64,000 bases of DNA from Maridesulfovibrio sp. (GTDB taxonomy: Bacteria; Desulfobacterota; Desulfovibrionia; Desulfovibrionales; Desulfovibrionaceae), in assembly GCF_963678865.1 (NCBI RefSeq), contig NZ_OY787459.1, forward strand, positions 2,818,501 through 2,882,500. Reading direction: 5' to 3'. Positions 61,461 through 64,000 of the stretch are shown piece by piece. Under the pieces are notes generated by a model that searched no databases, was not told the DNA's origin, and was given only the letters and a program-made list of their open reading frames with translations. The position numbers and the translations under genes were made by a program. The number at the start of each line of letters is the position of its first letter. Position 1 is the first letter of the stretch.

Positions 61461-63284
61461 ATGTGTGGAATTATCGGATACGCCGGGCATCGTCCTGCAG
61501 TTCCCCTTATTGTAGAAGGTTTGAGACGCCTTGAATACCGAGGTTATGATTCTGCCGGTGTTGCAACTGTGCAGAACAAGGAGATCGAACTGGTCCGTGC
61601 CGAAGGCAAGCTGGCCTCCCTTGATGAGAAGCTGGCCCGGAAAAATGTGACCAATTCTACCTTCGGCGTAGGTCATACCCGCTGGGCCACTCACGGTATA
61701 CCAGTTGAGCGCAACGCTCATCCCCATCTGGACTATGAAAAGAAAATGGCCATGATCCATAACGGGATCATTGAAAATTATCAGGAAATCAAGACCGAAC
61801 TCCTCGCCAAGGGCTATGAATTCCGTTCCGATACTGACTCCGAAGTGCTCTGCAACCTCATTGCCGAGGGTCGTAAACATAATCCGACCATGCTTGAGGC
61901 TGTTTCATGGGCATTGAAACAGGTTGAGGGTGCATACGCCATTGCCGTGGTTTGTATTGATGAACCGGGCACGGTTTACGCCGCCCGTGTTGCCAGTCCG
62001 CTGGTTATGGGTGTCGGTGTTGGTGAGAATTTTGTTGCTTCCGATATTCCCGCTTTCCTGCCTTATACCCGCGAGGTGGTCTTCATTGAGGACGGAGAAC
62101 TGGTCAAGATCACTTCTTCTTCCTGGGATGTTTTCAATGCCGAAACCCTTGAGCCGGTGGCAAAGGAAATCAAGACCATTAACTGGGATGTGCAGGCCGC
62201 TCAGAAGGGTGGCTTTAAACATTTCATGATCAAGGAAATTTTTGAGCAGCCCAAGGTTATTTCCGACTGCATGGCCGGGCGTGTTGATCAGGACAAGAAT
62301 GAAATTGTCCTGCCGGAAGTAGAAGGTATGGAACCGCCGGAAAGGTTGCATATCATCGCTTGCGGAACCTCGTATCACGCCGGGCTGTGGGGCAAATATC
62401 TTATCGAGCAGTGGGCCAAGATTCCAGTGGAGGTAGAGATTGCCTCTGAGTTCCGTTATCGCGACCCTCTGCTGCCAGAAGGCGGCGTGGCTCTGGCTAT
62501 CAGCCAGTCCGGTGAAACAGCGGATACCCTTGCCGGAATCAAACTGGCCAAGGAAAAAGGGTTGTCCATCATCGGCCTGTGTAACGTGGTCGGTTCCAGC
62601 GTGGCACGTGAGTCAGATCATGTTATGTACACTCAGGCCGGACCAGAAATCAGCGTGGCATCCACCAAGGCCATGTGCAGCCAGCTTACCGCGCTGTTGC
62701 TGCTGGCTCTTTACTGGGGCAGGAAAAAAGGCGTGATTGACTTAGCCACATACAACCGTGCGGTCATGGATATACGCAGTATTCCTTCTGTTCTGGAAGC
62801 GGAACTGCCAACCATGCGCAGCAGGGCACAGGAGCTCAGCCGCGAGTACTCCGAAGCCAACAGCTTTTTCTTTCTCGGTCGCGGGATTTATTTTCCGCTG
62901 GCTCTTGAAGGTGCGCTCAAGCTGAAGGAAATCTCCTACATCCATGCCGAGGGCTATGCCTCCGGTGAGATGAAGCACGGACCTATAGCACTCATTGATC
63001 CCAAGTTTCCGACTTTTGCCATAGCTCTTAATGACGATTTATTTCCCAAGGTAAAATCAAACCTTGTGGAAGTTCAGGCCCGTGGCGGTGAAATCATAGC
63101 CCTGACCAATCCCGGCGTAGACCTTGATGTGGAGCATCGCTGGTCCCTGCCAGAAGTATGGGGTCCGCTGAACACCTTCATCGCCCTCCCGGCCTTGCAG
63201 CTTTTTGCCTATGAGACAGCCGATTACCTTGGTAAGGACGTAGATCAGCCTCGTAATCTTGCAAAGTCGGTCACGGTCGAATAG
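61461..63284 (+). CDS. glmS: Glucosamine-6-phosphate synthase (GlmS)
   Basis: 607 residues. The Ntn glutaminase domain starts with Cys2 (MCGIIGYAGHRPAVPL) and has GVGHTRWATHG. Two SIS domains follow (ISQSGETADTLAGIKLAKEKG; FFLGRGIYFPLALEGALKLKEISYIHAEGYASGEMKHGP), with a family C-terminus ending LAKSVTVE. It makes GlcN-6-P from fructose-6-P and glutamine, the source of UDP-GlcNAc for the amino-sugar pathways in this window. TGGAGA lies about 7 bases before the ATG. Confidence 0.96.
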   Translation: MCGIIGYAGHRPAVPLIVEGLRRLEYRGYDSAGVATVQNKEIELVRAEGKLASLDEKLARKNVTNSTFGVGHTRWATHGIPVERNAHPHLDYEKKMAMIHNGIIENYQEIKTELLAKGYEFRSDTDSEVLCNLIAEGRKHNPTMLEAVSWALKQVEGAYAIAVVCIDEPGTVYAARVASPLVMGVGVGENFVASDIPAFLPYTREVVFIEDGELVKITSSSWDVFNAETLEPVAKEIKTINWDVQAAQKGGFKHFMIKEIFEQPKVISDCMAGRVDQDKNEIVLPEVEGMEPPERLHIIACGTSYHAGLWGKYLIEQWAKIPVEVEIASEFRYRDPLLPEGGVALAISQSGETADTLAGIKLAKEKGLSIIGLCNVVGSSVARESDHVMYTQAGPEISVASTKAMCSQLTALLLLALYWGRKKGVIDLATYNRAVMDIRSIPSVLEAELPTMRSRAQELSREYSEANSFFFLGRGIYFPLALEGALKLKEISYIHAEGYASGEMKHGPIALIDPKFPTFAIALNDDLFPKVKSNLVEVQARGGEIIALTNPGVDLDVEHRWSLPEVWGPLNTFIALPALQLFAYETADYLGKDVDQPRNLAKSVTVE

Positions 63285-63309
63285 ATTAAATATTTGATTT
63301 TATTGACTT

Positions 63310-63382
63310 TTTTTGTCTAAAAATAAAGTTTGTCCAAATTTAATAAAGTCTGTCCATTTTGCGAATTAGTTTGTCTCAATTG
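63310..63382 (+). repeat. Four phased direct repeats upstream of the RiPP precursor gene
   Basis: TGTC cores at 63314, 63331, 63351 and 63372 sit in similar contexts. The consensus is near AAGTYTGTCYAAATT, and the second unit is palindromic (TTTGTCCAAA). Spacings of 17, 20 and 21 bases put them on about the same face of the helix. They end about 20 bases before a good promoter, which is typical of activator sites. Confidence 0.6.
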
Positions 63383-63401
63383 CCTCTTTGGGGACTCGAT
63401 C

Positions 63402-63431
63402 TTGCACACGGCACGGCTTTTGAGGTATACA
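63402..63431 (+). promoter_or_regulatory. Candidate sigma-70 promoter of the RiPP precursor gene
   Basis: TTGCAC (63402-63407), an 18-base spacer and TATACA (63426-63431) match four to five positions each of -35 and -10. Transcription would begin near 63438 and give a leader of about 27 bases that includes the AAGGAGA ribosome site at 63453-63459. Confidence 0.6.
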
Positions 63432-63464
63432 AAAGCTCAATTCCATTTCCACAAGGAGACTACC

Positions 63465-63758
63465 ATGGCAGATAAAACCGAACAAAAAAAAGCATGGGTC
63501 AGAATCGTGAGTAAGGCGTGGGCGGATGAAGTCTACAAGCAACGACTTTTGAACAACCCGGCAGCGGTGTTGGCAGAAGAAGGATTTAAAGTGCCGGAAG
63601 GCGTAAATGTTGAAGTTTTCGAGCAAGGCAAAGCCGATGCGTACTTCCTGTTGCCCGAGCCACTTGAGGCTTCTGATCTTGCCGAGTTGGAGGAACGATT
63701 GGCGGCTGGAGCGTGCGAGAGTTTTCTTTTCTGTGATGCTTGGTGGGATCCGACTTGA
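63465..63758 (+). CDS. RiPP precursor peptide with nitrile hydratase-type leader (NHLP family)
   Basis: 97 residues. The leader (1-83) matches the nitrile hydratase alpha-subunit-like pattern: WVRIVSKAWADEVYKQRLLNNPAAVLAEEGFKVPEGVNVEVFE, then LPEP at 63-66. The metal-binding CxxCSC of the real enzyme is absent. The leader ends ERLAAGA, a GG/GA-type cleavage site, and is followed by the 14-residue core CESFLFCDAWWDPT (Cys84, Ser86, Cys90, Trp93, Trp94, Thr97). NHLP leaders guide proteusin-type or lanthipeptide modification and export by a peptidase-ABC transporter. The ATG has a perfect AAGGAGA site; an upstream open frame of 45 codons is not used. The modification enzymes should be beyond 64.0 kb. 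Confidence 0.88.
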   Translation: MADKTEQKKAWVRIVSKAWADEVYKQRLLNNPAAVLAEEGFKVPEGVNVEVFEQGKADAYFLLPEPLEASDLAELEERLAAGACESFLFCDAWWDPT

Positions 63759-63873
63759 GGCGGACGAAAATGCATTCAACCCGTGTCTTGGAAGAGCACA
63801 CGTGACGGTGTTTTAACCTACCAGAAAAAATTTAGTTATCAAAAGAATGCTCGACGTCTGGGAATCATAATTT

Positions 63874-64000
63874 ATGACCGACAACCACATCTCAGTGACT
63901 CTGCCGTCCGATGAGCGATGGTTGCATTTTGTTCATGATACCGTTCGCCGCTACGGTGGGATGGTTGGATTTTCATCCAAACTTGAAGAGATGTTTTCCT
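63874..64000 (+). CDS. N-terminal fragment, possible RsbW-like ATP-binding protein (cut by window end)
   Basis: The first 42 residues of a gene that runs past the window. The sequence ISVTLPSDERWLHFVHDTVRRYGGMVGFSSKLEEMFS resembles the first helix of anti-sigma/HATPase_c_2 (RsbW-type) proteins, which begin lPs...wl..vr..v...a...gf. GGGAA lies about 12 bases before the ATG. It follows the precursor gene by 115 bases on the same strand and may belong to the RiPP locus. The evidence is short, so the class is tentative. Confidence 0.45.
   Translation, partial: MTDNHISVTLPSDERWLHFVHDTVRRYGGMVGFSSKLEEMFS

Noticed and set aside
63408..63424. Possible sigma-54 promoter before the RiPP gene
   Set aside because: cGGCACG and a TTG are spaced roughly right, but the invariant GC at -12 is GA. 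The overlapping sigma-70 pair fits better.
63465..63758. Reading the NHLP gene as a nitrile hydratase alpha fragment
   Set aside because: The catalytic CxxCSC metal site is missing. The protein ends in a short core after a GG/GA-type site, as in RiPP precursors.

Overview
The window looks like a chromosomal stretch of a motile, Gram-negative sulfate-reducer-type deltaproteobacterium (Desulfovibrionaceae, Maridesulfovibrio-like). This is inferred from moderate GC by eye, a type II secretion (T2SS) locus with its own two-component pair, a MucR/Ros regulator, FliM, a class II fructose-bisphosphatase and many surface-sugar genes. No rRNA, tRNA, CRISPR array, insertion sequence or phage gene was seen.

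Layout. (1) 1-8.5 kb, mostly + strand: a nonulosonic (sialic-acid-like) sugar locus with a partial GT2 glycosyltransferase, a NeuB-family synthase, a HisF/HisH-like pair with an N-acetyl-sugar amidotransferase (acetamidino-group module), a PtmE-like CBS-nucleotidyltransferase, a KpsS-like transferase and an AT-rich sulfotransferase gene. (2) 8.5-17.1 kb, - strand: one long operon, pglA-pglC-pglD-pglE-pglF (UDP-diNAc-bacillosamine synthesis and glycan initiation), then an MBOAT O-acyltransferase and an SGNH-ankyrin protein. (3) 17.3-26 kb: AT-rich glycan genes, comprising a polytopic GT-C-like protein, a methyltransferase, an acetyltransferase, a DPM-type GT2, an acetyltransferase/ketoisomerase fusion, an aminotransferase and an asparagine-synthase-like amidotransferase. 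(4) 26.2-38.2 kb: kdsD, then T2SS genes in two divergent blocks. One is gspF, gspC, a response regulator and a histidine kinase on the - strand. The other is a lipoprotein and gspGHIJKLMN on the + strand. gspD and gspE are not in the window. (5) 38.3-44.4 kb: an mnmM-like methyltransferase gene, a pseB-like/pseC/pseB trio, and an opposing aminotransferase/ketoisomerase/GT2 operon. (6) 44.5-63.3 kb: mostly housekeeping and envelope genes (fliM, a VanY-type carboxypeptidase, MucR, a REC-REC-degenerate GGDEF protein, AmiC, glpX, a heptosyltransferase-like GT9, a SPOR lipoprotein, rimO, a PAS kinase, rdgB, glmS). (7) 63.3-64.0 kb: the start of a RiPP locus, with a nitrile-hydratase-leader (NHLP) precursor peptide behind a repeat-rich promoter, followed by a gene cut by the window end.

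How the parts fit. Four amino-sugar routes meet here: an acetamidino nonulosonate, bacillosamine, pseudaminic-acid first steps, and two 3-amino-3,6-dideoxyhexose branches. glmS and kdsD feed sugar precursors. Together with fliM, this suggests heavy decoration of flagellin, LPS or capsule and N-linked proteins.

Most notable: the NHLP precursor with a Cys/Trp-rich 14-15 residue core; a PseB paralogue that has lost all three catalytic residues beside an intact copy; a response regulator with a RelE/ParE-like C-terminus inside the T2SS locus; an SGNH-ankyrin fusion; and a dispersed hairpin repeat that supplies the Shine-Dalgarno sequence of one gene.
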